Source of the DNA: Azoarcus sp031546845
GTDB lineage: Bacteria; Pseudomonadota; Gammaproteobacteria; Burkholderiales; Rhodocyclaceae
NCBI GenBank assembly: GCA_031546845.1
Contig: JAVBJT010000006.1
Span: 279,218 to 343,217 of the forward strand
DNA length: 64,000 nt
Direction of reading: 5' to 3'
Shown piece after piece: positions 43,197-52,325 of this stretch; the first letter of the stretch is position 1; each line of letters opens with the position of its first letter. The position numbers and the translations under genes were made by a program. The notes under the pieces were generated by a model, which was given only the letters and a program-made list of their open reading frames with translations, had not been told where the DNA came from and did not search any database.

Positions 43197-44906
43197 TCAA
43201 GACGCTGGGGCCACCGGCGCCGCTTTACCGTCGACAAACGGCCACGCCACCGTCCAGCGGTTGCGGCCGCCATTCTTGGAGCGGTACATGGCTTCGTCGG
43301 CGGCGGCGATCAATGCCTCGCCCCCATCCGCGTGCGTCGGATAAAGCGCGATACCAATGCTTGCCGTAACGCCTGCCGCCTCCCCCTCGAACGTGAAGCG
43401 CAAAGCGTCGACACCCTCGACCAGACGGCTCGCCAGTTCCGACAGTTCCCGTTCATTCGTGCTCGATACCAGCACGCAAAATTCGTCGCCGCCCACGCGG
43501 AAGAACATTTCGTTGCGGCGAATGATCCGCCCCACCCCTTCGGCCAATCCGACCAGCACCTCGTCCCCCGCCTGATGGCCAAAGCGATCGTTGATCGGCT
43601 TGAAGCCATCGAGGTCGATCGCCACCAGCCCGACCTGAAAACCCCCATGGCGCTTGGCCTCGGCCAACTGGCGCTCCAACTCCTCATGGAAGCGACGGCG
43701 ATTGTAGAGATTCGTCAGCGGATCCCGTTCGGCCAAAGCCACCAATTGCGCGGCGATGCGGCGCTGTTCGGTAACGTCCTCGTAAATCCACACCCGGCCG
43801 ATACCGCCCCGCCCTTCTCCACCGGCGACAACCGCCGATACGTCGGTAATGATGCGACCGTCCTTGAGGCGGATTTCATGCGGCTCGCTCGCCGCCGCGC
43901 TGGATTCGAGCACGGTGCGAATATGGGTGATCAGTTCGTCGGGCGACTCGACCAATGGCAGCACCCGACTTTGCAATACCACATCGCGAAAGCCGATCGG
44001 ACTCTCCTCCGGGCCATAACCCCATATTTCCAACACCGCGCGGTTGAAATAGAGCACGCGATGATCGCGGTCGATAAACAAAATGCCGAGCCGGATCAGG
44101 TTGAGTAGCGCAGCCAGACGCTGGCGCTCGTCGTTGCTGCGCGACAGGTAATGCTCGCGCAGCGCCTGAGCGCGGCGCAACTCGGCCACTGTTTCGAGCA
44201 GTTTGTACTCGGTTTCCTTGCGCGCCTGAATGTCCTCGGCGGACATGCGCACACCGACCAGCACGCCGCTATCGTCCAGAATCTGTCGCCAACGGCACGC
44301 CACCCAACCCGAACCGCCGTCGCGCCGCGCCAGACGCATCTCAAAGTGCTGCTCACCGCCGCTTTCGAGCACTTGCGTAGCCGCCTGCAGGCAATAACGG
44401 CGGTCGGATTCGTGCACCAGAAGCGCAATCGCATTATCCGCGGCTAGGCAGTCCATCGGCGTATGACCGGTAAGGCGTTCGATCGATGGCGTGATCCAGG
44501 ACAAGCGCCCTTGAATATCGAACAAGGCCTCGACGCCGTAGATCCCCTCGGCCACCTTGCGCAGCAGCGCCATGCGGCGGGCCGCCACGTCGATCTGTTG
44601 CAGCGGACGGGGACGCTTGTCGGCACTACTCTCCAAAACGCTGATCCGGCCGATGGCGCCAGCGTCGTACAAGGACGCGACCTTGGCCAACAGCCGCCCC
44701 TCCTCCTTGGAACGCAAGTGCGCCTGAACTTGCAGATGCCGGCGTGCCAACATGGTGGCAAGCACGCCGATCAGCAATGCGCACAAGACAATCACCGGCC
44801 ACGCCGGTTGCAGCCACACCCCAACCGCCATCGCCAGCACGATGACCACAAAAGTGCCGAAACCCACATAGAGTGTGGTCCAAAAGGACCACGGTGACAG
44901 TCTCAA
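43197..44906 (-). CDS. Membrane-anchored PAS-PAS-GGDEF diguanylate cyclase
   Basis: A 569-residue signalling enzyme. Two N-terminal helices (LYVGFGTFVVIVLAMAVGVW and PVIVLCALLIGVLATMLA) precede a PAS domain near 110-235 (DIQGRLSWITPSIERLTGH), a coiled-coil link, a second PAS near 260-390 (GILFIDRDHRVLYFNRAVLE) and the cyclase domain near 400-560 with DPLTNLYNRRRFHEELER and the active-site RVGGDEF. No EAL domain follows. The usual inhibitory RxxD site five residues before GGDEF reads RRNE, so product feedback may be weakened. Confidence 0.93.
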   Translation of the reverse strand: MRLSPWSFWTTLYVGFGTFVVIVLAMAVGVWLQPAWPVIVLCALLIGVLATMLARRHLQVQAHLRSKEEGRLLAKVASLYDAGAIGRISVLESSADKRPRPLQQIDVAARRMALLRKVAEGIYGVEALFDIQGRLSWITPSIERLTGHTPMDCLAADNAIALLVHESDRRYCLQAATQVLESGGEQHFEMRLARRDGGSGWVACRWRQILDDSGVLVGVRMSAEDIQARKETEYKLLETVAELRRAQALREHYLSRSNDERQRLAALLNLIRLGILFIDRDHRVLYFNRAVLEIWGYGPEESPIGFRDVVLQSRVLPLVESPDELITHIRTVLESSAAASEPHEIRLKDGRIITDVSAVVAGGEGRGGIGRVWIYEDVTEQRRIAAQLVALAERDPLTNLYNRRRFHEELERQLAEAKRHGGFQVGLVAIDLDGFKPINDRFGHQAGDEVLVGLAEGVGRIIRRNEMFFRVGGDEFCVLVSSTNERELSELASRLVEGVDALRFTFEGEAAGVTASIGIALYPTHADGGEALIAAADEAMYRSKNGGRNRWTVAWPFVDGKAAPVAPAS

Positions 44907-44964
44907 GCCGTCCTCCCTGGCGAACCACGATGAGCGCCCGCGATGAAAAGTAGCAATTTAAGCC

Positions 44965-46320
44965 TCATAAGGCTTTCACGAACACTTTAGAGCGGCGCTG
45001 CAAGTTATAGAGCTCGCGCTTTTGGCGCGGCAACGCCTCGGGGCCGATTTCGCTGAAACCACGCTCGCGGAACCAATGCGCGGTACGGGTGGTGAGAACG
45101 AACAGGCGGTCGAGCCGCTGCGCCCGCGCCCGTTGTTCGATACGGCGCAAAAGCTGATCGCCCAGCCCGCTGCGGCGGTATTCGGGCATCACGGCCAGGC
45201 AGGCCAACTCGGCGGCGTTATCCTCACTGAACGGATAGAGGGCGGCGCAACCGACGAGCATGCCATCGTACTCGACCACGGTAAAACGCTCGATCTCCTG
45301 CTCCAGTAACTCGCGCCCGCGCCGTACCAGCGTGCCGTCGGCCTCCATCGGCGAAATCAGCGTGACCAGCGCGGCCACGTCGTCGATGCCGGCCTCGCGC
45401 AAACGGAACAGCGGATCGCGCGCAACCACGGTGCCAACGCCGGCATGGGTGAAAAACTCCAACAACAGCCCGCCATCCTTGTCGCGGTCGAGCAAATGGC
45501 CGCGCGCCACACCCTGGCGCACCGCGCGAATGGCACATGGCAGATAGAGATCCAAGTCTTCGGTCATGCCTTCGCCGCTTTCCAGCTTACGCTGCGCCTC
45601 GTCGGCGGTCACGGAATCGATCAGCCTGCCATCGCCATCGAGCAAACCCGGCGCATCGCACAAGTAGATCAGCTTTTCCGCCTTCAGCGCCACGGCTACC
45701 GCCTCGGCGACCTCTTCCATGCACAGGTTGAAAATCTCGCCTGCCGGCGAAACGCCCAAGGGCGTAATCAACACCACATTCTGCTGATCCAGATCGGCAT
45801 TGATTTCCTCGGCAATTACCCTGCGCACCGCGCCGGTGAATTGGAAATCGATGCCATCGACAACGCCGATCGGACGCGCGGTGATGAAATTGCCACCGGT
45901 CACGCGCATGTAACCGCCCGCCATCGGCGTGTTGGGCAAGCCCTGGGACAGCAATGCTTCGACCTCGAAGCGCGTTACCGCCATCGCCGCCTTGACGCAT
46001 TCGAGCGCGGCGGCATCGGTGACGCGCACACCGTTATGAAAACGCGCCTCAAGACCGCGGCGGGCCACTTCCTCATCGATCTGCGGCCGCGCGCCATGTA
46101 CCAGCACAAGGCGGATACCGAGCGCGGCGAGCAGATTGCAATCATAGGCAAGGCTTTGCGCGCGCTCACCCGCCGCTACCTCGCCGCCAAAGCCGACAAC
46201 AAAGGTTTTACCGCGAAAGGCATGGATATAAGGCGCCGCCCCACGCACCCAGGCGACAAACTGCGCGGGAGAGGCGGCGTCATCGGCCACCGGAACGGCG
46301 GGGGGGGACTCAGTATTCAA
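44965..46320 (-). CDS. argA: N-acetylglutamate synthase
   Basis: First step of arginine synthesis. The 451-residue protein has the classical two-domain architecture: an amino-acid kinase-like domain (FVVGFGGEVAAGERAQSLAY, LVLVHGARPQIDEE, GVRVTDAAALECVKAAM, VLITPLGVSPAGEIFNL) and a C-terminal GNAT acetyltransferase (ACLAVMPEYRRSGLGDQLLR). The start is a TTG at 46320 preceded by GGAG with five bases spacing; no ATG fits. Kinase-like ArgA enzymes are commonly inhibited by arginine. Confidence 0.94.
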   Translation of the reverse strand: MNTESPPAVPVADDAASPAQFVAWVRGAAPYIHAFRGKTFVVGFGGEVAAGERAQSLAYDCNLLAALGIRLVLVHGARPQIDEEVARRGLEARFHNGVRVTDAAALECVKAAMAVTRFEVEALLSQGLPNTPMAGGYMRVTGGNFITARPIGVVDGIDFQFTGAVRRVIAEEINADLDQQNVVLITPLGVSPAGEIFNLCMEEVAEAVAVALKAEKLIYLCDAPGLLDGDGRLIDSVTADEAQRKLESGEGMTEDLDLYLPCAIRAVRQGVARGHLLDRDKDGGLLLEFFTHAGVGTVVARDPLFRLREAGIDDVAALVTLISPMEADGTLVRRGRELLEQEIERFTVVEYDGMLVGCAALYPFSEDNAAELACLAVMPEYRRSGLGDQLLRRIEQRARAQRLDRLFVLTTRTAHWFRERGFSEIGPEALPRQKRELYNLQRRSKVFVKAL

Positions 46321-46494
46321 ACGTTCTCCAAACGAGGCATCCGACGGCCGCTCGGCTCATCCCCTGACAGCCATCGGGTCAATGTCATAATGGGAAATTC
46401 TATCGGATACGGCCAAATTGTAGGCATTCTGCCTCGTCAATGAATTGCAACAATTCAGCGACAACCCCATCACACCACCCAACGGCATGGACGA

Positions 46495-47220
46495 TCAAGA
46501 AAAATCACCCCAAACCGTTTGTAATGCCGCCAGGGCCGCCAGCCCGGCCGTCTCGGTACGCAATATGCGCGGCCCAAAGCGCAGACCGATGCAATCCGCC
46601 GCCCGGCAAAGCGCCTGTTCATCCTCGCTCCAACCGCCTTCCGGCCCGACCAGTAGGTAAAGCAGGCCTTCGGGCCGAACCAAACCCGCCACGCCACACT
46701 CGCCGCCCGGCATCAGCACGAATTTCGCCGCATCGCGGTGCGCCGCCAACCAGGTAGCCAGCGTTGTCACCGGCGCGACCTCCGGCACCCGGTTGCGGCC
46801 GCACTGCTCGCACGCGGCAATGGCGACCTGCCGCCAATGCTCACGGCGCTTTTCCGCCCGTTCCCCATGCAGCTTCAGCACCGAGCGTTCCGCCGCCAGC
46901 GGCACCACGCCCGCCACCCCCAACTCCACGGCTTTCTGCACGATCCAATCCATTTTGTCGCCACCGGCCAATCCTTGGACGAGCACGACCGCCAGCGGCG
47001 ACTCCCGCTCCATCGCGTCGTATTCCTCGATCACAGCGAAACCGGCCTTGCCGCGCAATGCCAGACGCGCCCGCGCCTCGCCGCCATGGCCGTCGAACAA
47101 CACCACGGCATCGCCGTCGCGCAAGCGCAGTACGCGCAAGGCATGGTGGGCAATGGCATCGGGCAGGGGAAACTCTCCCCTCGCGGGTAAGCGTTCGGCA
47201 AGATAAAAACGCGGCGGCAT
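46495..47220 (-). CDS. rsmE: 16S rRNA (uracil(1498)-N(3))-methyltransferase
   Basis: A SPOUT-class methyltransferase of 241 residues that modifies U1498 of 16S rRNA. It has the N-terminal PUA-like part (MPPRFYLAERLPARGEFPLP, HHALRVLRLRDGDAVVLFDG) and the knot region LYLLVGPEGGWSEDEQALCR and FGPRILRTETAGLAALAAL, where SAM binds. Start ATG 47220. It is upstream of argA on the same strand, 174 bases apart. Confidence 0.95.
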   Translation of the reverse strand: MPPRFYLAERLPARGEFPLPDAIAHHALRVLRLRDGDAVVLFDGHGGEARARLALRGKAGFAVIEEYDAMERESPLAVVLVQGLAGGDKMDWIVQKAVELGVAGVVPLAAERSVLKLHGERAEKRREHWRQVAIAACEQCGRNRVPEVAPVTTLATWLAAHRDAAKFVLMPGGECGVAGLVRPEGLLYLLVGPEGGWSEDEQALCRAADCIGLRFGPRILRTETAGLAALAALQTVWGDFS

Positions 47221-47446
47221 TCTTGTTGGCCTATCGGGATCGTTTTAATTCATCGGCGGCGTTATCGGCAGCAATAGCGCCGCGCCACCAGACCGGCGGC
47301 CCTGTGCATGCGCCGCGCGGTAACTATTTTCCCAATGTACGCTCACGATGGGAAAGAGGGAAAGGGTCCGGCTGCTTTTTCGCCAAGCGCCGTGCGATCA
47401 TGTATACCTATAAAAATATGCCCGCATTTTACCGGGAGCCCCGCTT

Positions 47447-48010
47447 ATGGTGTCCTTGACCACCCCTGTGTGCGACTTTGGTTGGCCCGCACCGGATTTC
47501 GACCTGCCGGGAACGGACGGACGGCGCCATACGCTGGCCTCGGCCCGTGGCCCCAAGGGTTTGCTGGTGATGTTCATCTGCAACCACTGCCCTTACGTGA
47601 AGGCGGTCATCGAACGCATCGCGCGCGACACGCGCGAACTGACGCCGCTAGGCATCGGCAGTATCGCCATCATGTCCAACGACCCGGCCGATTACCCTGA
47701 AGACGATTGGGACAACATGGTGCGCGTCGCGCGCGAATTCGATTTCCCTTTCCCTTACGTGCTGGACGAGAGCCAGCAGGTGGCAAAGGCTTATGGCGCC
47801 ATTTGCACGCCCGACTTCTTCGGTTTCGACGCCGCGCTCGGCCTGCAGTATCGCGGCCGGCTCGATGCCACCGGGCGCGGCCCAGGCCCAGCGGAAGGGC
47901 GGCGCGAACTGTTCGAGGCGATGCGGCAAATCGCCGCCGGCAAGGGTGGACCGCCGGAGCAAATACCGAGCATCGGCTGCTCGATCAAGTGGCGTGATGG
48001 CCGATCATGA
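47447..48010 (+). CDS. Thioredoxin-fold redox protein (AhpC/TSA-TlpA-like)
   Basis: A 187-residue protein with a thioredoxin-like fold. It begins APDFDLPGTDGRRHTLAS, the peroxiredoxin/TlpA start, and has the redox motif FICNHCPYVKAVIERI (C-N-H-C) near residues 44-59, then DFFGFDAALGLQYRGRLD. No signal peptide is visible, so it is probably cytoplasmic. This family is widespread but of unknown substrate. It overlaps the next gene by four bases (ATGA), so the two are cotranslated. Confidence 0.9.
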   Translation: MVSLTTPVCDFGWPAPDFDLPGTDGRRHTLASARGPKGLLVMFICNHCPYVKAVIERIARDTRELTPLGIGSIAIMSNDPADYPEDDWDNMVRVAREFDFPFPYVLDESQQVAKAYGAICTPDFFGFDAALGLQYRGRLDATGRGPGPAEGRRELFEAMRQIAAGKGGPPEQIPSIGCSIKWRDGRS

Positions 48011-48816
48011 CGACCGCCGCCGCCCGACTCGCCCGCGCCCGTGCGCTCGAATCCCTCGTCCGCGATATCGCCCGCGCGGAAATCCTGCCCCGTTACCTGA
48101 AATCGGCGCGCAACCATAAAGCCGACGGCTCGCTCTTCACCGAGGCCGACATCGAATCCCAGCGCTGCTTCAGCGCGGCGTTGCCGCAACTCATCCCCGG
48201 CCCGGTACTGGGCGAAGAGATGAGCGCCGAGGCGCAAGCCCGTCTGTGGAGCGAAGGGCGCGGCGGGCTGTGGTGTATCGACCCCATTGACGGCACCACC
48301 AACTTCGCCAACGGCATTCCCTTTTTTGCCGTGTCCATCGCTTATCTGATCGACCACAAGCCGCGTTTCGGCGTGGTCTACAACCCGATCACCGACGAAT
48401 CTTTCTATGCCGCCCACGGTGCCGGCGCCTTTCTCAACGGCGCCGAGTTGCCCCTGCGCCCCCCTGCGGCCCATTTGCGCGACGCGGTAGCCGGCGTCGA
48501 TTTCAAGCGCATCAGCCACCACCTTGGCGACGAGTTGGCGGTACGCCCGCCGTATTACTCGCAACGCAATTTCGGCTCCAGTGCGCTCGAATGGTGCTTC
48601 GTCGCCGCCGGCCGGCTCGATGTTTACCTGCACGGCGGCCAAATGTTGTGGGATTACGCCGCCGGCAACCTGATCCTGCTCGAAGCCGGCGGCCAGGCGG
48701 CCGCACTCGACGGCGATGAGTTGATGGCGGGGCCGGCGGTCAAACGCGGCGTGATCGCCGCCGCCAGCCCCAGCCTGTTCACCCAATGGCGAACCTGGGT
48801 GCAAACGCACTCCTGA
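48007..48816 (+). CDS. Inositol monophosphatase family protein
   Basis: A 269-residue magnesium-dependent phosphatase. The metal sites are in LGEEMS near residue 69, CIDPIDGTTNFANGIPFFAV near 90-110 and the late MLWDYAAGNLILLEAGGQ near 215. These define the inositol monophosphatase superfamily, which includes HisN-type histidinol-phosphatases, CysQ and SuhB-like enzymes; no specific substrate is indicated. Location near prk and tkt makes a sugar-phosphate substrate plausible, but that is inference. Confidence 0.9.
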   Translation: MTTAAARLARARALESLVRDIARAEILPRYLKSARNHKADGSLFTEADIESQRCFSAALPQLIPGPVLGEEMSAEAQARLWSEGRGGLWCIDPIDGTTNFANGIPFFAVSIAYLIDHKPRFGVVYNPITDESFYAAHGAGAFLNGAELPLRPPAAHLRDAVAGVDFKRISHHLGDELAVRPPYYSQRNFGSSALEWCFVAAGRLDVYLHGGQMLWDYAAGNLILLEAGGQAAALDGDELMAGPAVKRGVIAAASPSLFTQWRTWVQTHS

Positions 48817-48909
48817 ATCGGCCACGCCGGTTGCAAACCAGTTTCACCGCAGCACTCGGCCCCGTATCATCGGCCAGCAAATAACCACACTCTGTTCACG
48901 GAAACAATC

Positions 48910-49161
48910 ATGTCCCAGCCTCCAACAACGGATGCCCCCGAACGCCGGAGCCACCACCGCGTCCGGGAGATTTTTGCCGAGGCCTGCACCTTGATCCTGC
49001 CTTTTTTCTCCGACGAAAACCGCTGGGCCAACCTCACCCTGGACCACCTCGCCTATCGCGTCGCGCGGGAACATTACCCCGAGCTGTCGTCCGACGAAGT
49101 ACGTGTGCTCGTCGTCGCCGTCAAGCGCGTGCATGCCGGCGATAATCCAGCTTCCCACTGA
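48910..49161 (+). CDS. Small conserved-looking protein of unknown function
   Basis: An 83-residue protein that I do not recognise. The first 13 residues are polar, then HHRVREIFAEACTLILPFFS and NLTLDHLAYRVAREHYPELS form two amphipathic helices, and EVRVLVVAVKRVHAG the last. Codon use matches the neighbours and the ATG follows GGAAACAATC. It lies 44 bases upstream of prk on the same strand and could be cotranscribed with it. Confidence 0.65.
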   Translation: MSQPPTTDAPERRSHHRVREIFAEACTLILPFFSDENRWANLTLDHLAYRVAREHYPELSSDEVRVLVVAVKRVHAGDNPASH

Positions 49162-49205
49162 ATTTCCCACGCATCTTCATCCATTAGCGCCACACGGAGC
49201 CCTTT

Positions 49206-50081
49206 ATGTCCATGAAGCATCCAGTCATCGCTGTCACCGGGTCGTCCGGCGCCGGCACCACGACGGTCAAGGACACTTTCGAGGCTATTTTCCACCGTGA
49301 AAACGTGAACGCCGCGATCATCGAGGGCGATAGCTTTCATCGCTATACCCGCGACGAAATGCAAACGCTCAACGACGCGGCCGACCGCGAAGGACGCCCC
49401 GGCATCAGCCATTTCGGGCCGGATGCGAACCTGCTCGAAGACCTCGAAAACCTGTTCCGCGCCTACGGCGACTCCGCCACGGGACGGCGACGCGCCTACG
49501 TCCACAGCGAAGCCCAGGCGATGCACTACAACCTGCCGATGGGCACCTTCACCACCTGGGAGGACTTGCCGGTAGGCACCGATTGCCTGTTCTACGAAGG
49601 GCTGCACGGCGCTTTTCTTTCCGACAGCGTGGACACCGCCCGCCACGTCGATCTGCTCATCGGCGTGGTGCCGACGATCAATCTCGAATGGATTCAGAAG
49701 CTGCACCGCGACACCCGGGTGCGCGGCTATTCCGCCGAAGCGGTGCAGGACACCATCCTGCGCCGCATGCACGACTACGTGCATTACATCGTGCCGCAGT
49801 TCTCCCGCACCCACATCAACTTCCAGCGCGTGCCGGTGGTGGATACCTCGAACCCTTTCATCGCCCGCGACGTGCCAACGCTGGACGAATCCATGGTGGT
49901 GATCCGTTTCAAGGATCCGCGCGGGGTCGACTTTCCCTATCTGCTGCAAATGATTCCTGGCGCGTTCATGAGCCGCGCCAATACCATCGTCATTCCTGGC
50001 GGACGTCTCGACCTCACGATGCAACTCATCCTCACTCCGCTGATCTGGAAGCTGATGGAACGCCGCCGGCAGTGGGTTTAA
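49206..50081 (+). CDS. prk: Phosphoribulokinase
   Basis: Makes ribulose 1,5-bisphosphate from ribulose 5-phosphate, the step unique to the Calvin cycle. The 291-residue proteobacterial type I enzyme has the P-loop AVTGSSGAGTTTVKDTFEAI near residue 9, EGDSFHRYTRDEM near 40, the active-site region HFGPDANLLEDLENLF and FYEGLHGAF, and RRMHDYVHYIVPQFSRTHIN. The ATG at 49206 follows GGAG by eight bases. RuBisCO genes are not in the window. Confidence 0.96.
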   Translation: MSMKHPVIAVTGSSGAGTTTVKDTFEAIFHRENVNAAIIEGDSFHRYTRDEMQTLNDAADREGRPGISHFGPDANLLEDLENLFRAYGDSATGRRRAYVHSEAQAMHYNLPMGTFTTWEDLPVGTDCLFYEGLHGAFLSDSVDTARHVDLLIGVVPTINLEWIQKLHRDTRVRGYSAEAVQDTILRRMHDYVHYIVPQFSRTHINFQRVPVVDTSNPFIARDVPTLDESMVVIRFKDPRGVDFPYLLQMIPGAFMSRANTIVIPGGRLDLTMQLILTPLIWKLMERRRQWV

Positions 50082-50181
50082 CAATGGGTTTGAAGACCGA
50101 CTACACCGGCCAAAGTGCCGCGCGCAAAGCCGCCTTACCCGCCAATAAAGTCATTTGTCATTTTTCAACAAAACATCCCTA

Positions 50182-50209
50182 TCGACGCTGGACCGATTTC
50201 GGCGATAAT
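50182..50209 (+). promoter_or_regulatory. Candidate sigma-70 promoter for the tkt-gap-epd-pgk cluster
   Basis: GATAAT at 50204-50209 is preceded by TCGACG (50182-50187, four of six -35 matches) with 16 bases between. It lies 40 bases upstream of the tkt ATG in the 168-base gap after prk, so the cluster may be transcribed separately from prk. Confidence 0.45.
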
Positions 50210-50249
50210 GCCGCCTTTTTCCAGCCGCCCCTTCGGTTTCGAGAAAATC

Positions 50250-52265
50250 ATGTCGTCGCCTAGAAACACTCAGCTTCCGGTCTTCAACCCTATCACCGGC
50301 GCTATCCGTGCCCTGGCGATGGACGCGGTACAACAAGCCAATTCCGGCCACCCCGGCGCGCCCATGGGCATGGCCGAAATCGCCGAAGTGCTGTGGCGGC
50401 GCCATCTCAAGCACAACCCCGCCAACCCCGCGTGGGCCGACCGCGACCGTTTCGTGCTCAGCAACGGCCACGGTTCGATTCTGCTTTACGCCCTGCTCCA
50501 CCTCACCGGCTACGATCTGCCCATCGGCGAGCTCAAGCGTTTCCGCCAGCTCCACAGCAAAACGCCGGGCCACCCGGAATACGGCTACGCCCCCGGCATC
50601 GAAACTACCACCGGCCCGCTCGGCCAGGGCATCGCCAACGCCATCGGCATGGCGCTGGCGGAAAAGCTGCTGGCCGCCGAATTCAACCGGCCGGGCCACG
50701 ACCTCGTCGACCATTACACCTACGCCTTCGTCGGCGACGGCTGCCTGATGGAAGGCATCTCCCATGAAGCCTGCTCGCTGGCCGGCACCTGGGGGCTGTC
50801 GAAGCTGATCGTTCTTTACGACGACAACAACATTTCCATCGACGGCCATGTGGAAGGCTGGTTCACCGACGATACGCCGAAGCGCTTCGAAGCCTACGGC
50901 TGGCACGTCATCCGCGACGTGCAAGGCCACGACCCGGCCGCCATCGACGCCGCTATTCAGGCCGCCAAGGCCGAGCGCGCCAAGCCGACGCTGATCTGCT
51001 GCAAGACCGTGATCGGCGCGGGTAGCCCGGCCAAGCAAGGCGGTCACGACGTGCATGGCGCCCCGCTCGGCGCCGCCGAAATCGACGCCGCGCGCGCCTA
51101 CATCGGCTGGAACCACCCGCCGTTCGAGATTCCCGCCGACGTTTACGCAGCCTGGGACGCGCGCGCCACGGGCGCCGCCCGCGAGCGCGAATGGAATACC
51201 CGCTTCGACGCCTATGCCGCCGCGCACCCCGAACTCGCCGCCGAATTCAAACGCCGCGCCGCCAGCGCGCTGCCCGCCGATTGGCCGCGCCATGTGGATA
51301 CAGTCGTGGCGGGCGTCGTCGCCAAAGCCGAAACCATCGCCACCCGCAAGGCGAGCCAGAACAGCATCGAAGCCTACGCGCCGAAGCTGCCGGAACTGCT
51401 CGGCGGCTCCGCCGACCTGGCCGGCTCCAACCTCACGCTGTGGTCTGGATCGAAGCGTGTCGGCCCCACCGGCGGCGGCAACTACGTTCATTACGGCGTG
51501 CGCGAATTCGGCATGGCCGCCATCGCCAACGGCGTCGCCCTGCATCGCGGCCTGATCCCCTACACCGCCACCTTCCTGATGTTCAGCGAATACGCGCGCA
51601 ATGCCTTGCGCATGGCCGCGCTGATGAAGCTGCGTCAGGTGTTCGTGTTCACCCACGATTCCATCGGTCTCGGCGAGGACGGGCCCACCCACCAGCCGAT
51701 CGAGCAGACCGCCACCCTGCGCCTGATTCCCAATATGGACGTATGGCGGCCTTGCGACACGGTCGAATCCGCCGTTGCCTGGGCGTGCGCCATCGAGCGC
51801 ACCGATGGCCCCTCGTCGCTGCTGTTCTCGCGCCAGAATCTGCCTTTCCAGGCACGCACGCCGGCGCAGATCGCCGACATCCGCCGTGGCGGCTACGTGC
51901 TGTCGGAAGCCACCGGCGCCGCACCGCGCGCGGTGATTCTCGCCACCGGCTCCGAAATCGCCCTGGCGCTGGCCGCACAACAGACGCTCGCCGCCGACGG
52001 CATCGCCGTGCGCGTGGTATCGATGCCCAGCACCAACGTCTTCGACCGCCAGGATGCGGCTTGGCGCGCCGCCGTGCTGCCGCCGGGCGTGCCACGCGTG
52101 GCGGTGGAGGCCGGTGTGACCGACGGCTGGCGCAAATACGTGGGGCTGGAAGGCGCGGTGGTCGGCATCGACCGCTTTGGCGAATCGGCCCCGGCGGGCG
52201 AATTGTTCAAATATTTCGGCCTCACTGCCGACGCCGTCGTCGGCGCAGTGAAATCGGTCCTATGA
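50250..52265 (+). CDS. tkt: Transketolase
   Basis: Thiamine-diphosphate enzyme of the Calvin and pentose cycles, 671 residues. The PP domain has ANSGHPGAPMGMAEIAEVLW near residue 26, HSKTPGHPEYG, TGPLGQGIANAIGMALAEK and the TPP motif VGDGCLMEGISHEACSLAGT. The Pyr domain has LLGGSADLAGSNLT and HYGVREFGMAAIANG. The ATG at 50250 is the family start. The final codons lie in a 14-base tandem duplication. The gap gene follows 60 bases later. Confidence 0.97.
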   Translation: MSSPRNTQLPVFNPITGAIRALAMDAVQQANSGHPGAPMGMAEIAEVLWRRHLKHNPANPAWADRDRFVLSNGHGSILLYALLHLTGYDLPIGELKRFRQLHSKTPGHPEYGYAPGIETTTGPLGQGIANAIGMALAEKLLAAEFNRPGHDLVDHYTYAFVGDGCLMEGISHEACSLAGTWGLSKLIVLYDDNNISIDGHVEGWFTDDTPKRFEAYGWHVIRDVQGHDPAAIDAAIQAAKAERAKPTLICCKTVIGAGSPAKQGGHDVHGAPLGAAEIDAARAYIGWNHPPFEIPADVYAAWDARATGAAREREWNTRFDAYAAAHPELAAEFKRRAASALPADWPRHVDTVVAGVVAKAETIATRKASQNSIEAYAPKLPELLGGSADLAGSNLTLWSGSKRVGPTGGGNYVHYGVREFGMAAIANGVALHRGLIPYTATFLMFSEYARNALRMAALMKLRQVFVFTHDSIGLGEDGPTHQPIEQTATLRLIPNMDVWRPCDTVESAVAWACAIERTDGPSSLLFSRQNLPFQARTPAQIADIRRGGYVLSEATGAAPRAVILATGSEIALALAAQQTLAADGIAVRVVSMPSTNVFDRQDAAWRAAVLPPGVPRVAVEAGVTDGWRKYVGLEGAVVGIDRFGESAPAGELFKYFGLTADAVVGAVKSVL

Positions 52266-52277
52266 AATCGATCCTGT
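52250..52277. repeat. 14-base tandem duplication at the tkt stop codon
   Basis: GAAATCGGTCCTAT (52250-52263) and GAAATCGATCCTGT (52264-52277) are adjacent copies with 12 of 14 matches. The first copy encodes the last residues of transketolase and its stop is formed at the junction; the second copy is untranslated and ends in another in-phase-like stop (GTGAGT). Confidence 0.6.
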
Positions 52278-52325
52278 GAGTCGGACACTCTCGGACTCAG
52301 CCATTCCAGCAAGGAGACTCCTTCC

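Noticed and set aside
50151..51980. 609-codon frame antisense to transketolase
   Set aside because: Gly/Ala/Val-rich shadow of the tkt gene, no ribosome site and no family resemblance.
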